Shown one piece after another: positions 32,003-40,202 of a DNA stretch of 45,422 nt. A program made the translations under genes and the position numbers. This stretch comes from JACJYC01 sp964558465 (lineage in GTDB: Bacteria; Bacteroidota; Bacteroidia; Chitinophagales; Saprospiraceae): contig CAZLEF010000057.1 in NCBI GenBank assembly GCA_964558465.1, positions 1 through 45,422 of the forward strand, read 5' to 3'. Within the stretch, counting starts at the first letter, position 1, and each line of letters starts with the position of its first letter. The notes under the pieces were generated by a model, which was given only the letters and a program-made list of their open reading frames with translations, was not told where the DNA came from and ran no database searches.

Positions 32003-32428
32003 TCAGGATTTTTTTAAGCCGCCGAGCCGGTAGATCAACCACCCGGCAATCGCCCCCACAACGGTATGCCAGGCGGTATCTGCGACCGTAAGCGCCAGGG
32101 GCCAGGAAACAAACGTAGCGGTGTTGGCGAGGGACCATGTAACGGAAGTGGACATTTCAAACAGAGCGCCGGTCAAAACGGCGTCTCCTGTCGTAATGGG
32201 CGCCCGATTCATCTTGAAAAGTATCCATGTCAGCACAAATACCAGGATGAATTCGAGCAGGATAACCGGTACAGGGTTGAAATCCTCCATTTTCAAAACG
32301 ACGTCGCCTAACCCAGCCAGATTCTGGTCAAAAAAACCGGCGGCGGCCAACCCATGAAAAACGCCGTTGATAAGGAAAGTGGCCACGGAAGTAACGATCC
32401 AGGCGATCAGGAATTTTTTGGTGTTCAT
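32003..32428 (-). CDS. Small four-helix membrane protein (DUF1761/DUF2177-like)
   Basis: The 141-aa product has four hydrophobic segments (about residues 8-28, 53-71, 82-106, 112-134): KFLIAWIVTSVATFLINGVF, VPVILLEFILVFVLTWILF, DAVLTGALFEMSTSVTWSL and WHTVVGAIAGWLIYRLGG. The layout resembles the small integral membrane families DUF1761 and DUF2177; the assignment is tentative. It lies third in the SnoaL cluster. No transport or catalytic motif is visible. Confidence 0.7.
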   Translation of the reverse strand: MNTKKFLIAWIVTSVATFLINGVFHGLAAAGFFDQNLAGLGDVVLKMEDFNPVPVILLEFILVFVLTWILFKMNRAPITTGDAVLTGALFEMSTSVTWSLANTATFVSWPLALTVADTAWHTVVGAIAGWLIYRLGGLKKS

Positions 32429-32509
32429 CTCGAATGTGTTTCAGGTTGTTCTTGTTGAGTCACCCCGAATGTTACTACCGTACCTGTCCGGGGCAACCCT
32501 CCATTGTTA

Positions 32510-33154
32510 TTATTTTGCAACCACATTGTACAACCCATAAACCGTGGGCGTTGGTAACTCTTCGAATGTTTTCTCCAAAATGGGGATCAGCGTTCCGCCG
32601 AAAGCCTGGAATTTTTCGCCCGACTCCCAGATATCGATCACCTGCAGGTTGCCGTCGGCGGATTTGAACGCCACATGGAACAGCCGCGCCGGATTTTCAC
32701 CCTGCCCCGCTTTTTCCAAATCCACGAGGATTTGTTCGTACTGTGCCGGGGTCATGGCCTTAGGCTGGAAATGAACCAGGATGGCCCCTGCCGGTGCAGC
32801 GGTAAGGGCCGGGTTTCGCAGCAGGTTGTAAATTTCATAGGCTTGTGCAGGGGGAACGCTGAGGTTATTGGTTTTGAAAACCGCGTCCGTTTTGGCCACC
32901 CGGGCGTCCAGCGCCGGTTTATCCGGAAACACCCCGATGGAAAACAGCCCCGTGGGTTGCATAGCTCCGAGCGCGTGAAAGGTCCAGCCCATTTCCCAAA
33001 CTCCAGCTTCTTTCAGTTTGACCACCGCCCCATCATAAAGGGCCGTAGTAGCGGATTCGGATTGAGTCAGGGTGATGAAACCTTTGTTTTGTCCAAAGGC
33101 GACCTGAAGGCCGGTCAGCATAAAAAAATAGATAAAAACCAATAGATTTTTCAT
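32510..33154 (-). CDS. Exported protein with two ferredoxin-like (ABM-type) halves
   Basis: The 214-aa product begins with a signal peptide (MKNLLVFIYFFMLTGLQVAFGQ). The mature part seems to hold a first half (FITLTQSESATTALYDGAVVK) and a clearer second half of the antibiotic-monooxygenase-like type (ILVHFQPKAMTPAQYEQILV, LFHVAFKSADGNLQVIDIWES and FEELPTPTVYGLYNVV). No cofactor site is visible, as in other ABM-like proteins. It is second in the SnoaL cluster, preceded by a GC-rich intercistronic hairpin. Confidence 0.65.
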   Translation of the reverse strand: MKNLLVFIYFFMLTGLQVAFGQNKGFITLTQSESATTALYDGAVVKLKEAGVWEMGWTFHALGAMQPTGLFSIGVFPDKPALDARVAKTDAVFKTNNLSVPPAQAYEIYNLLRNPALTAAPAGAILVHFQPKAMTPAQYEQILVDLEKAGQGENPARLFHVAFKSADGNLQVIDIWESGEKFQAFGGTLIPILEKTFEELPTPTVYGLYNVVAK

Positions 33155-33182
33155 GACAAATTGTTTTTAGGGGATGATAATG

Positions 33183-33219
33183 GGGCCGGCTCAATAAGCG
33201 GAACTGTTTGAGCCGGCCC
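33183..33219. terminator. 12-bp GC-rich intercistronic hairpin
   Basis: GGGCCGGCTCAA (33183-33194) and TTGAGCCGGCCC (33208-33219) pair perfectly over a 13-bp loop. It lies 19 bp past the end of the first cluster gene and 29 bp before the ATG of the second, with no T-tract. It may reduce read-through or protect the upstream mRNA end. Confidence 0.6.
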
Positions 33220-33238
33220 TGAATTTTAGCTCTGTGGA

Positions 33239-34159
33239 TTAATCCTTTTCGGGTTTGGGCTCCAGCATCGAACCGTATCCGATCTGGATAAGAGGCTCGC
33301 CAACATTGGTGATGGAGTGAGAGACGGCTTTTCCTTCCGCGTTCAGTTCTACCACGTCGGCGTCGTCAAACCGGATGGATTTACCCGTAGCCGGTATCCC
33401 CATGAATGTTCCGGTATGGGTACCCGTGATGGAAACCCGGAGCAGGAACCGGGTCGGGCTGGCCGGGACGATCTCATTGATCTGGATCTTGAAGTCTGGG
33501 AAACCCGTCATAAATTGTTTGTACAAATCAATAGCGGCATCGATACCGGCCACCGGGGCGGGGCCCACGTTTTTCTCGACGTAATCCGGGCTGCATTTGG
33601 CGGCAAAACCTGCAAAGTCGCGGCGATTCAGCGCGTCGTAAGCGGCCAGGATAGTTTTTTTGTTGGCTTCGGTTTTGGCCATGGGGTCGAGGCCCGCCAT
33701 CAACTGCGCTTCGAATAATTTCTGGTCGAATTGGGTATTCAACGATTTGATCTTGCCCTTGCCATCCAGTTCGAAAACGGTGGTATAGGACGTCGAAACC
33801 TTGTTGCCGGTAGCCGGGTTGCCCATCATCGGGCCGGTGTTCGTGCCTTTGAAGATGCCCTTTACAGCGACCTTGTTGCCGGACGCGAACCAGTCCACGA
33901 TCTCGTGTTTCATGTCCGGAAAACCGGCCTTGAAACCTTGCCCCACGCCTTTCCATCCCATTTTGTCGAAGGGAACAGGCGAGAAAACGATGGTTGCGGT
34001 GAAGTCTTCTGTCAGTAGCGTGCCTACCTGGTCGATTTGGCCGGCGTCAACCCAGGCGAAATAATCGGTAACGATCTTGCCCGCGTTTTTTTCCTGAGCG
34101 GAAAGGGTAACAGCGACCAAAAAAAAGAAGAACAGGGAAAGAAAGAATGAAGTTTTCAT
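33239..34159 (-). CDS. Exported protein with two tandem SnoaL-like domains
   Basis: The 306-aa product starts at ATG 34159, opening a signal peptide (MKTSFFLSLFFFFLVAVTLSAQ). Two SnoaL/NTF2-type domains follow in tandem: the first (about 24-145) with GQGFKAGFPDMKHEIVDWFA and GNKVAVKGIFKGTNTGPMMG, the second (about 160-295) with LYKQFMTGFPDFKIQINEIV and RVSITGTHTGTFMGIPATGK. The paired GxxxGxPxTG-like turns are typical of SnoaL-type ester cyclase relatives. It heads the minus-strand cluster behind a clear promoter with phased direct repeats. The ligand is not known. Confidence 0.85.
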   Translation of the reverse strand: MKTSFFLSLFFFFLVAVTLSAQEKNAGKIVTDYFAWVDAGQIDQVGTLLTEDFTATIVFSPVPFDKMGWKGVGQGFKAGFPDMKHEIVDWFASGNKVAVKGIFKGTNTGPMMGNPATGNKVSTSYTTVFELDGKGKIKSLNTQFDQKLFEAQLMAGLDPMAKTEANKKTILAAYDALNRRDFAGFAAKCSPDYVEKNVGPAPVAGIDAAIDLYKQFMTGFPDFKIQINEIVPASPTRFLLRVSITGTHTGTFMGIPATGKSIRFDDADVVELNAEGKAVSHSITNVGEPLIQIGYGSMLEPKPEKD

Positions 34160-34198
34160 GATGAACAAATTTGAAATGGTTGATTGGTTTTGATACCC

Positions 34199-34230
34199 CA
34201 AAGGTCGGGGGAACGATTGCCCGGTACCAA
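34199..34230 (-). promoter_or_regulatory. Promoter of the SnoaL cluster
   Basis: On the minus strand a -33 TTG (34230-34228) and a -7 GACCTTTG (34206-34199) are 21 bp apart, 39 bp before the ATG. The -7 box is identical to that of the LytS/LytTR operon. Confidence 0.6.
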
Positions 34231-34268
34231 GCTCAAAACTTGTTCAAAACCTGTTCAGAGGTGTTCAA
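34230..34268 (-). promoter_or_regulatory. Four helically phased TGAACA direct repeats
   Basis: On the minus strand CTGAACA/TTGAACA copies occupy 34262-34268, 34252-34258 and 34241-34247, and a degenerate TTGAGCT occupies 34230-34236. The spacings are 10, 11 and 11 bp, about one helical turn, and the block ends at the -33 element. This is the usual layout of activator sites bound by winged-helix response regulators in tandem. Confidence 0.6.
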
Positions 34269-34425
34269 AAAAGAAAAAACACATGTCTGCCATTTAACAT
34301 CATTATTCGGAAGTTCCGGAGTCTTGAGGATGCGGGGTGTGGGTGATAACACACGCTTTCTCCCCATCGCCCCATCACAAAATCTCCGAGTCTTTAATCC
34401 AAATTATACGGTATTAGCCTGAGCG

Positions 34426-35493
34426 CTAATCCATCTCCTCAATCCACCGACGGATCAATTCCACTCCTTCTTTGTGCACCGTTGTCCGCCCCAATTCCGG
34501 CATCATCGCCCCCGGGTCGGTCGATTCCATCCGGAAAGGCAGGATGGATGCGTCGGGTTGGCCCGGTACAATGCTGTATAACCGTCCGCCCGATCCTTTG
34601 CCTGCGGAAACCGGCGCTTTGAAAATACCCAATCCTGCGCCGGGTTTTTCGTTGACGGTCAAATTAAGGCCGGAGGTATTGGCCGGGCCGTGTGGATTGT
34701 GGCAATGCCCGCAGTTGACGTCGAGGTAGGCCATGGCGCGGTCGTGGAGACTGCCGCTATCCGGGGTGTCCCATTGTGCGAGGAATGGAGGTTGATCCGC
34801 CGAATCAAAACCCGTGAGGTACCCCGTTTCGACCCATTGATCCAGTTGATTGACCATGCGGCCGCCATAATCATAGGGTTTGTTCAGGTTGCCCGCCTTT
34901 GGCCCGATGGGCGCAATCTTACCGTCCACATCATGGCACCCCTTGCATTGGTTGCGGTTGGGGATGATGTATTTCACTTGCATGGCGGCTCCTGACCCGG
35001 TAATCCAATCCACCGTTTTGACATCGCCCACAAGGTCCAACACGGCTTCGGTTTGTTCATCGTTCCAGATATAGGTCATGGCGTCCCACCCGGATTCCCG
35101 GTTGATGAGCAAACGGGTTTCCAGTATCCGCCGGCCTTTTTCCGGGGATCGCTTGTCGTTGTAATAAAAGAAATTTTTGATGAGGACGGTCCCCACAGGA
35201 AATTCAAACACCTCCAGGGAATCATACCTGGCCGAAACGCCTTCCGGCATCCGGACAAACCGGGATTTTTCGGCGTAATCTGAAAACAAAGGCGTATTCA
35301 GGTCGTAAGGCAGGACGCCTTTATTGGGGGTCAAGTATTTTAAATCGCCGGTAAAAAACCGGTATTCAGACAAAAATTCAAAGGGTTCGGTCCGGATATC
35401 CGGTCGGACATCCTGGTCGCCGGATTGCCGGCATTGTTGCAAAACCAAACCCGTGCTGAGCAGCAGCAGAAATGCCAATACCGTTTGTCGCAT
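34426..35493 (-). CDS. SO2930-family diheme c-type cytochrome lipoprotein
   Basis: The 355-aa product starts at ATG 35493 (MRQTVLAFLLLLSTGLVLQQC), with a lipobox-like end. Two heme-binding motifs are present, CKGCH (residues 183-187) and CGHCH (261-265), with a possible Met ligand in PGAMMPELGRTT. This matches the TIGR03806/SO2930 group, which occurs as a pair with the beta-helix family TIGR03805, as here 56 bp upstream on the same strand. The role of the pair is unknown; a periplasmic electron-transfer step is inferred from the hemes. A weak 6-bp stem (34413-34430) spans the stop codon. Confidence 0.88.
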   Translation of the reverse strand: MRQTVLAFLLLLSTGLVLQQCRQSGDQDVRPDIRTEPFEFLSEYRFFTGDLKYLTPNKGVLPYDLNTPLFSDYAEKSRFVRMPEGVSARYDSLEVFEFPVGTVLIKNFFYYNDKRSPEKGRRILETRLLINRESGWDAMTYIWNDEQTEAVLDLVGDVKTVDWITGSGAAMQVKYIIPNRNQCKGCHDVDGKIAPIGPKAGNLNKPYDYGGRMVNQLDQWVETGYLTGFDSADQPPFLAQWDTPDSGSLHDRAMAYLDVNCGHCHNPHGPANTSGLNLTVNEKPGAGLGIFKAPVSAGKGSGGRLYSIVPGQPDASILPFRMESTDPGAMMPELGRTTVHKEGVELIRRWIEEMD

Positions 35494-35549
35494 CGCAAAA
35501 AAATTAATGCAGCACACCAATTCTTACTACGCCGGGGGTAGTCACTTCC

Positions 35550-36797
35550 TCATTCCCTCAACCCATCCAACCCACTCAAATCAATAACGCTCAATTCACA
35601 ATCAAATACCGACAAATCGGAGTTCATGTTTTTTACAATTTCCTCCGGCGCGGGGCCCTTTCCTGCGTTGAGATTGATGAATTTTACCTCGCCGTTGTTC
35701 CGGATACAAATGCCGGCCGCCTTGTCCGTTGCGGCGGGATTAAAAATACCGTCGGTGGCGATGTCCATCGTCTGGCCTTGGGTGACGGCGGCCAACAGTT
35801 TCCCCATATCAGTGGTGGTATCCACGGCGCCGGAATTTTGTTCAAATTGGTTGTCGTGGATATGGATGGCCGAGCAAAAAGGGTCGTAATCTTTGGATTC
35901 GAAAGGCCGCCCGGTGAACAGCCAACTGATGAGACTCAAACCGACCGTCGAGTGGTTTTTTATGGTGTTTTTATATACTTCTACCTCCCGGTGAGCCATA
36001 ATCACGATACCCGACCCCGGCGGAAGGATGCTGACCACCGTGCCCGGAGTGGCGAAATTCGGATGGTTATTGTCTTCCACCTGATTGTCGTGTACCCTGA
36101 CCTTCCAGCCGTTCGCCTGAGGCAGGTCGGGCATGTCGAAGATGAGCAGGCCGCCGGTATTTTCTTTGGCCGTATTGCCGTAGACATCGGCGTTTCGGGT
36201 ATTTTCGATCTCGATGCCGGCCACATTGTGGTGCGCATAATTGTTGCGGACAATCACATTGGTCGATTGGCCTACGTAGATGCCTGCGTCGCTGGCGTAG
36301 GAGGCCTCACAATTTTCTATCAGCACGTTCTGGCAATCCACAGGATAGAGGCCGTAACCCCCGTTTTCCGGCTGGGCGCCGTCCGTCCAGGTAACTCCCA
36401 TTTTCCGGAAGGTGACATTTTTACAGGCCTGCACCTTGATCGCGTCGCCTCTGGTGTCCTGAACCGTGAACCCTTCAAGCGTGAGGCCATCCGCATCTTT
36501 TACCAGCAAACCTTGGGCGCCTTCGATCTGACCCTTGAAAGAAAGCATCGTTTTACCCATGCCTGCGCCTTTGATGGTCACATTGGGGACGCCCTCCAGG
36601 GACAAAGACCGGTCAAAAGAGAACAGGCCTTCGGGCAACAGGATCACATCTCCTTCGCGGGCTGTAATCAGTTTTTCAGCCAGGCTTTTTTCCAGGTTCT
36701 CCGGGCTGAGTACGCCGGATTCCTGGTTTCCGGCCGGTTTGCAGCCAAATTGCAGCACCCCCAGGAAGGCGATGAGCAGAGGGATCGAACATTTCAT
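35550..36797 (-). CDS. Parallel beta-helix lipoprotein (TIGR03805-like)
   Basis: The 415-aa product begins with a lipoprotein signal (MKCSIPLLIAFLGVLQFGC). The rest is a right-handed parallel beta-helix with NosD-like turns: VTIKGAGMGKTMLSFKG, LTLEGFTVQDTRGDAIKVQ, VLIENCEASYASDAGIYVGQ and VIVRNNYAHHNVAGIEIENT. Such domains usually bind or cut polysaccharides, but no catalytic pattern is certain. The protein belongs with the diheme cytochrome encoded 56 bp downstream. A -7 box TATCTTTG (36815-36822) lies 17 bp before the ATG; further upstream is a 10-bp tandem array. Confidence 0.88.
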   Translation of the reverse strand: MKCSIPLLIAFLGVLQFGCKPAGNQESGVLSPENLEKSLAEKLITAREGDVILLPEGLFSFDRSLSLEGVPNVTIKGAGMGKTMLSFKGQIEGAQGLLVKDADGLTLEGFTVQDTRGDAIKVQACKNVTFRKMGVTWTDGAQPENGGYGLYPVDCQNVLIENCEASYASDAGIYVGQSTNVIVRNNYAHHNVAGIEIENTRNADVYGNTAKENTGGLLIFDMPDLPQANGWKVRVHDNQVEDNNHPNFATPGTVVSILPPGSGIVIMAHREVEVYKNTIKNHSTVGLSLISWLFTGRPFESKDYDPFCSAIHIHDNQFEQNSGAVDTTTDMGKLLAAVTQGQTMDIATDGIFNPAATDKAAGICIRNNGEVKFINLNAGKGPAPEEIVKNMNSDLSVFDCELSVIDLSGLDGLRE

Positions 36798-36814
36798 TTA
36801 TCAGGATTTTACCT

Positions 36815-36822
36815 CAAAGATA
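36815..36822 (-). promoter_or_regulatory. -7 promoter box of the beta-helix/cytochrome operon
   Basis: TATCTTTG on the minus strand matches TAnnTTTG exactly, 17 bp before the ATG. A TTG exists only 12 bp upstream, which is too close for a normal -33 element. Confidence 0.45.
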
Positions 36823-36850
36823 CGGTAAGCTTGTCAAGTCTGGAAAAGAA

Positions 36851-36970
36851 CCCCAAACCACCCCAAACCATCCCAAACCATCCCAAACCACCCCAAACTA
36901 CCTCAAACCATCCCAAACCACCCCAAACCATCCCAAACTACCTCAAACCACCCCAAACCACCTCAAACCC
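36851..36970. repeat. 10-bp tandem array (CCCCAAACCA)
   Basis: Twelve decamers in exact register (CCCCAAACCA, TCCCAAACCA, CCTCAAACCA, some ending CTA) fill the space between two minus-strand genes. The last unit contains the stop codon (36963-36965) of the membrane glycosyltransferase. Confidence 0.95.
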
Positions 36971-38360
36971 TCCTCATCTCCCACCTCAACACCTCCCACA
37001 TCAAATACCCCCCCACCGCAATGTACTCGAAGGCGATCAGCCCATAGTTTTCCCGGAAAGCTCCGTCCCAATAATGTGCATAACTCAGCACGATCAACCC
37101 CGACCAGAGCACCGGAAACCGCCAACGGGAGAACAGACTCAGCATGAGCGGCAGGATCAGGTACCAGGGATGGACGGTAGTGGTGCAACCGAGGTAAAAC
37201 AGGATAGCCCACATGCAAAGGACGGGCATACTTTTCCAGTCTTTTCCCCGGTCGGTGAGGGACAGCAGCAGGACAAAACCCGCAGCCAGCAAGGCCAGTG
37301 GCGGACCGATCAGGGCGATCTGGTTGTAACCGGTGATTTGAAAACCCAGCCAGCGTTCGATGTAATACCAACTGGCGTTGAATTCAAATTGCCGGAAGTA
37401 CAGCGCCAGGCTTTTGCCGATGTTCCGGAAGAACACCCCGTTCAGCAGGGGGATGAACAACAAGAGGATGGCAGCTCCGCTAAGTAAAAAAAAGAGGAAC
37501 ATCCTGGCCCAATCCTTTGCCGTCAGGTCTTTGGAGGCGTTCGTTGCGGCCTGGCTGCCCGCCATCAACAGCCGCCGGATAAAAAAGGGAAAGAACATCA
37601 GCGGGATGAGCTTGGAACCGACCGCCCCGGCCATGGCCAGTGCAGCCCCGCTGGTCCGGCCAATTTGTAAAAGTCGCAGGCCGGCCACAAAAAAGAAAAC
37701 CATCGCACCTTCGAAATGCAGGTTGCCCGTGATTTCCAGGATCACCAGCGGGTTCAGCGCGTACAGCAGGGCCCGTTCGCGGGGTATATTCCAATGCGCC
37801 AGCAACCTGGGCAAAAGCCAGATCGTGCCCGCTTCAAATGCGACCAAAACGCCCCTGATCACAACGGTTGCGCCCGGTTCGTTTTGAGGAAAAATCCAGG
37901 AAGCCAGTGCAAATACACCCTGCGCCACCGGCGGATAAACCGTAAAATACTGCTGTGAATTGAGCTTGGAATACAATTCGGCTGTCAACCCGGGTACCCT
38001 GTTTTCAGGCGACAGGTAAAACACCGGCAGGTGATCGAATGGATTGTATCCGTGGATGATCAGGCGCCCGTCCCAGATAAAACGGTAAATGTCGTCGGAT
38101 AGGTTGGGTTGCGCAGGCAGGAGCATTAGCCGGATGACCACCGCCGCCGCCAGGAAAAAAGTGAGATTTCCGGGATCGGCCTGGCGATAAAGCCACAGGT
38201 AAAGGGCAAAAGCGGGAATAAACAGCGCCAGGATCAGCTCAAAATCCTGCTGGCCGGGCAGATAAACCAACCCCAGGGTCAGCGCCGAAAGTACACCCAA
38301 AGCAAGTTTGCTGATCAAGGGAAGATTTTCAAATTGGGGAGGATTTGAGGATCTGAGCAT
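36963..38360 (-). CDS. GT-C type membrane glycosyltransferase (mannosyltransferase-like)
   Basis: The 465-aa product has about twelve hydrophobic segments and the GT-C signature NLSDDIYRFIWDGR (catalytic acidic pair at 89-90) followed by HGYNPFDHLP, as in polyprenyl-phosphate-mannose-dependent and DUF2029-like transferases. It should add a sugar from a lipid-linked donor on the periplasmic face. Two glycosyltransferase genes lie upstream on the same strand; one could make the lipid-linked donor. Both ends are odd: the start codon and about nine codons lie in an 8-bp array, and the stop codon lies in the 10-bp array. No internal Met offers a better start. Confidence 0.85.
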   Translation of the reverse strand: MLRSSNPPQFENLPLISKLALGVLSALTLGLVYLPGQQDFELILALFIPAFALYLWLYRQADPGNLTFFLAAAVVIRLMLLPAQPNLSDDIYRFIWDGRLIIHGYNPFDHLPVFYLSPENRVPGLTAELYSKLNSQQYFTVYPPVAQGVFALASWIFPQNEPGATVVIRGVLVAFEAGTIWLLPRLLAHWNIPRERALLYALNPLVILEITGNLHFEGAMVFFFVAGLRLLQIGRTSGAALAMAGAVGSKLIPLMFFPFFIRRLLMAGSQAATNASKDLTAKDWARMFLFFLLSGAAILLLFIPLLNGVFFRNIGKSLALYFRQFEFNASWYYIERWLGFQITGYNQIALIGPPLALLAAGFVLLLSLTDRGKDWKSMPVLCMWAILFYLGCTTTVHPWYLILPLMLSLFSRWRFPVLWSGLIVLSYAHYWDGAFRENYGLIAFEYIAVGGYLMWEVLRWEMRRV

Positions 38361-38440
38361 TTGAGGAATTGAGGATGCGAGGATGCGAGGATGCTGCCTG
38401 CCACGCCACCGGCGTGGAGGATGCGAGGATGCGAGGATGC
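38339..38440. repeat. 8-bp tandem array (GAGGATGC) interrupted by a palindrome
   Basis: Seven octamers (GAGGATTT, GAGGATCT, GAGCATTT, GAGGAATT, then GAGGATGC three times) run from 38339 to 38394 and three more from 38417 to 38440; between them sit 6 bp and a 17-bp palindrome. The third unit contains the start codon of the GT-C gene. Confidence 0.93.
38401..38417. repeat. 17-bp palindrome CCACGCC-ACC-GGCGTGG
   Basis: A perfect 7-bp inverted repeat with a 3-bp loop interrupts the GAGGATGC array. It has the same size and outer sequence as the palindrome in the array at 10484-10500. Confidence 0.7.
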
Positions 38441-38572
38441 GCCTGACAACAATCAGCGGTCTTTAAGATTCATTGTCGGTTAATTAAACCTTGCAGGAAG
38501 CGCGAGGTTCCTTAATCCTGCACAACCTTGATCCCGGCATTCACCCTGCCGGAGCGTGGCCGGCCACCAGCA

Positions 38573-40162
38573 TCATTTCAACCGCAAATGCCGCACCGTA
38601 AAATAAAAGATCGTGCCATACCCAAGCGCCAGCATCAGGTGGAAAAACAGAAAAGTTGTATTTTGAACCCAGATGGCGCTTGCTGCCGCTCCGAGGAAAT
38701 AAACAGCCAGAATGCCTTCAAAGATCGTGGTCCACGACATTTTTCCGCTGACGTATTTGTTCTTGACGAAACTGTCCTTGATGTTCTGGATGTTGAATTT
38801 CGGGGTGCGGACAAACGGCGATTTTTTGCCCCGCCAACCTTCGATCACCGCCACCGAATTGTGCAGGGACAACCCCATGGACAGCGAAAGGAACAAGGGG
38901 AACAGGGCGACAAACCGGACGAGTGTTTTGCCGAAGGGCTGGTTTTTATGAGTTGCCTGTACGTTGGCGACAAAATAAATGGCCATGATGGACAACAAGC
39001 CGGCCAGGAACCAGGCAAAAAAGTTTTTGCTGAAACCCAGTTCAATCAGGTCGCCCAGATAAAACAACAGCGGCACACTGGAAACGCCGGTGATGAAGAC
39101 AAACAAAAAGACTGTGCTGGACAGCAGATGCGCGGTGGCCTGGATCTTTTTCCAGGGGCTCAGGTCGGAGCGCCACACGGTCGGCAACATTTTTTTGGCG
39201 GTTTCCGCTCCGCCTTTCATCCAGCGGAACTGCTGGGATTTGAGGCTGTTCATTTCAGCCGGCAGTTCGGCCGGCGAAGTTACATCTTCCAGGAACCGGA
39301 TATGCCAGCCTTTCAATTGGGCGCGGATGCTCAGGTCAAGGTCTTCCGTCAGGGTATCGGCTTCCCATCCGCCGGCATCCTCGATGGTTTTTCGGCGCCA
39401 AACGCCGGCGGTACCGTTGAACTGCAACAGGTAATTGCCGCGCATCCGGCCGGCCTGTTCCACGGTGAAGTGGACATTGAGTTGCAGCGCCTGCAAACGG
39501 GTGATGAGCGAATAATCTTCGTTGATATGTTCCCAACGCGTTTGGACGACGCCCACGCTGGGGTCCTTGAAATGAGGGATCGTACGCTTGAGAAAGTCAG
39601 GATTGGGCAGGAAGTCTGCGTCAAAAATGGCAATAAACTCGCCTTTGGCGAGCGGCATGGCATCCCGGAGAGCGCCGGCTTTATAACCCTGGCGGTTTGC
39701 GCGACGGATCTGTTCGATCTGGAAGCCTTTGGCCTTGTATTCTTCCACTTTCAGGCGGGTAATTTCAACCGACTCGTCGGTGGAATCGTCCAGAACATGG
39801 ATTTCGAAACGGTCGCGCGGATAGTCAAACCGAACGATACAATCGATCAGCCGGTCCATTACATACAGTTCGTTGAAAACCGGGAGTTGAATCGTGACAA
39901 AAGGCCAGGATTCCTCTTCCAATTCATCCACCAGGCCTGTCCCCGTGCCGCTGAGGTTTTGTTTGGCGGCGGAACCTGCCAGGGCCAGTTTGCGGGAAGA
40001 AAGCGCCGGGCTGTTCCGGGCTGCCGCCAGTTCCGGGAAAGGTTCCTGGTTTCTGTTTTTTTTGTAAAAATAGAGCAGGTTAAACTGCAGAAGACAGTAA
40101 AGGGTAATGTACAACAAGGAAAGCGTGTAAATCCCTAAAACAACAAATGCAATGACGGACAT
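38573..40162 (-). CDS. Processive GT2 glycosyltransferase (cellulose synthase-like)
   Basis: The 529-aa product has one N-terminal membrane segment (MSVIAFVVLGIYTLSLLYIT), a GT2 catalytic domain with VLDDSTDES, DxD-type IFDADFLPN, TEDLDLS and the processivity motif QQFRW, then four to five C-terminal membrane segments. It likely polymerises a beta-linked glycan, or makes a mannan-like or glucan-like chain, from a nucleotide sugar. There is no PilZ domain and no BcsB-like partner. It lies 40 bp downstream of a DPM1-like GT2 gene on the same strand, so the two are probably one transcript. Confidence 0.9.
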   Translation of the reverse strand: MSVIAFVVLGIYTLSLLYITLYCLLQFNLLYFYKKNRNQEPFPELAAARNSPALSSRKLALAGSAAKQNLSGTGTGLVDELEEESWPFVTIQLPVFNELYVMDRLIDCIVRFDYPRDRFEIHVLDDSTDESVEITRLKVEEYKAKGFQIEQIRRANRQGYKAGALRDAMPLAKGEFIAIFDADFLPNPDFLKRTIPHFKDPSVGVVQTRWEHINEDYSLITRLQALQLNVHFTVEQAGRMRGNYLLQFNGTAGVWRRKTIEDAGGWEADTLTEDLDLSIRAQLKGWHIRFLEDVTSPAELPAEMNSLKSQQFRWMKGGAETAKKMLPTVWRSDLSPWKKIQATAHLLSSTVFLFVFITGVSSVPLLFYLGDLIELGFSKNFFAWFLAGLLSIMAIYFVANVQATHKNQPFGKTLVRFVALFPLFLSLSMGLSLHNSVAVIEGWRGKKSPFVRTPKFNIQNIKDSFVKNKYVSGKMSWTTIFEGILAVYFLGAAASAIWVQNTTFLFFHLMLALGYGTIFYFTVRHLRLK

Positions 40163-40202
40163 GGTCTGATAATTATTCGTTTCTCAATGGTTGAAACCTC
40201 CA

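Noticed and set aside
35778..37487. Plus-strand open frame of 569 codons with a PKPPQT-type repeat
   Set aside because: It runs opposite the beta-helix gene, crosses the decamer array (which yields the Pro-rich repeat) and ends inside the GT-C gene. It has no domain and no start signal, while the opposite strand holds clear families.
38528..40138. Plus-strand open frame of 536 codons
   Set aside because: It lies almost wholly opposite the processive glycosyltransferase, whose motifs are unmistakable. Long antisense frames are common in such GC-balanced genes.
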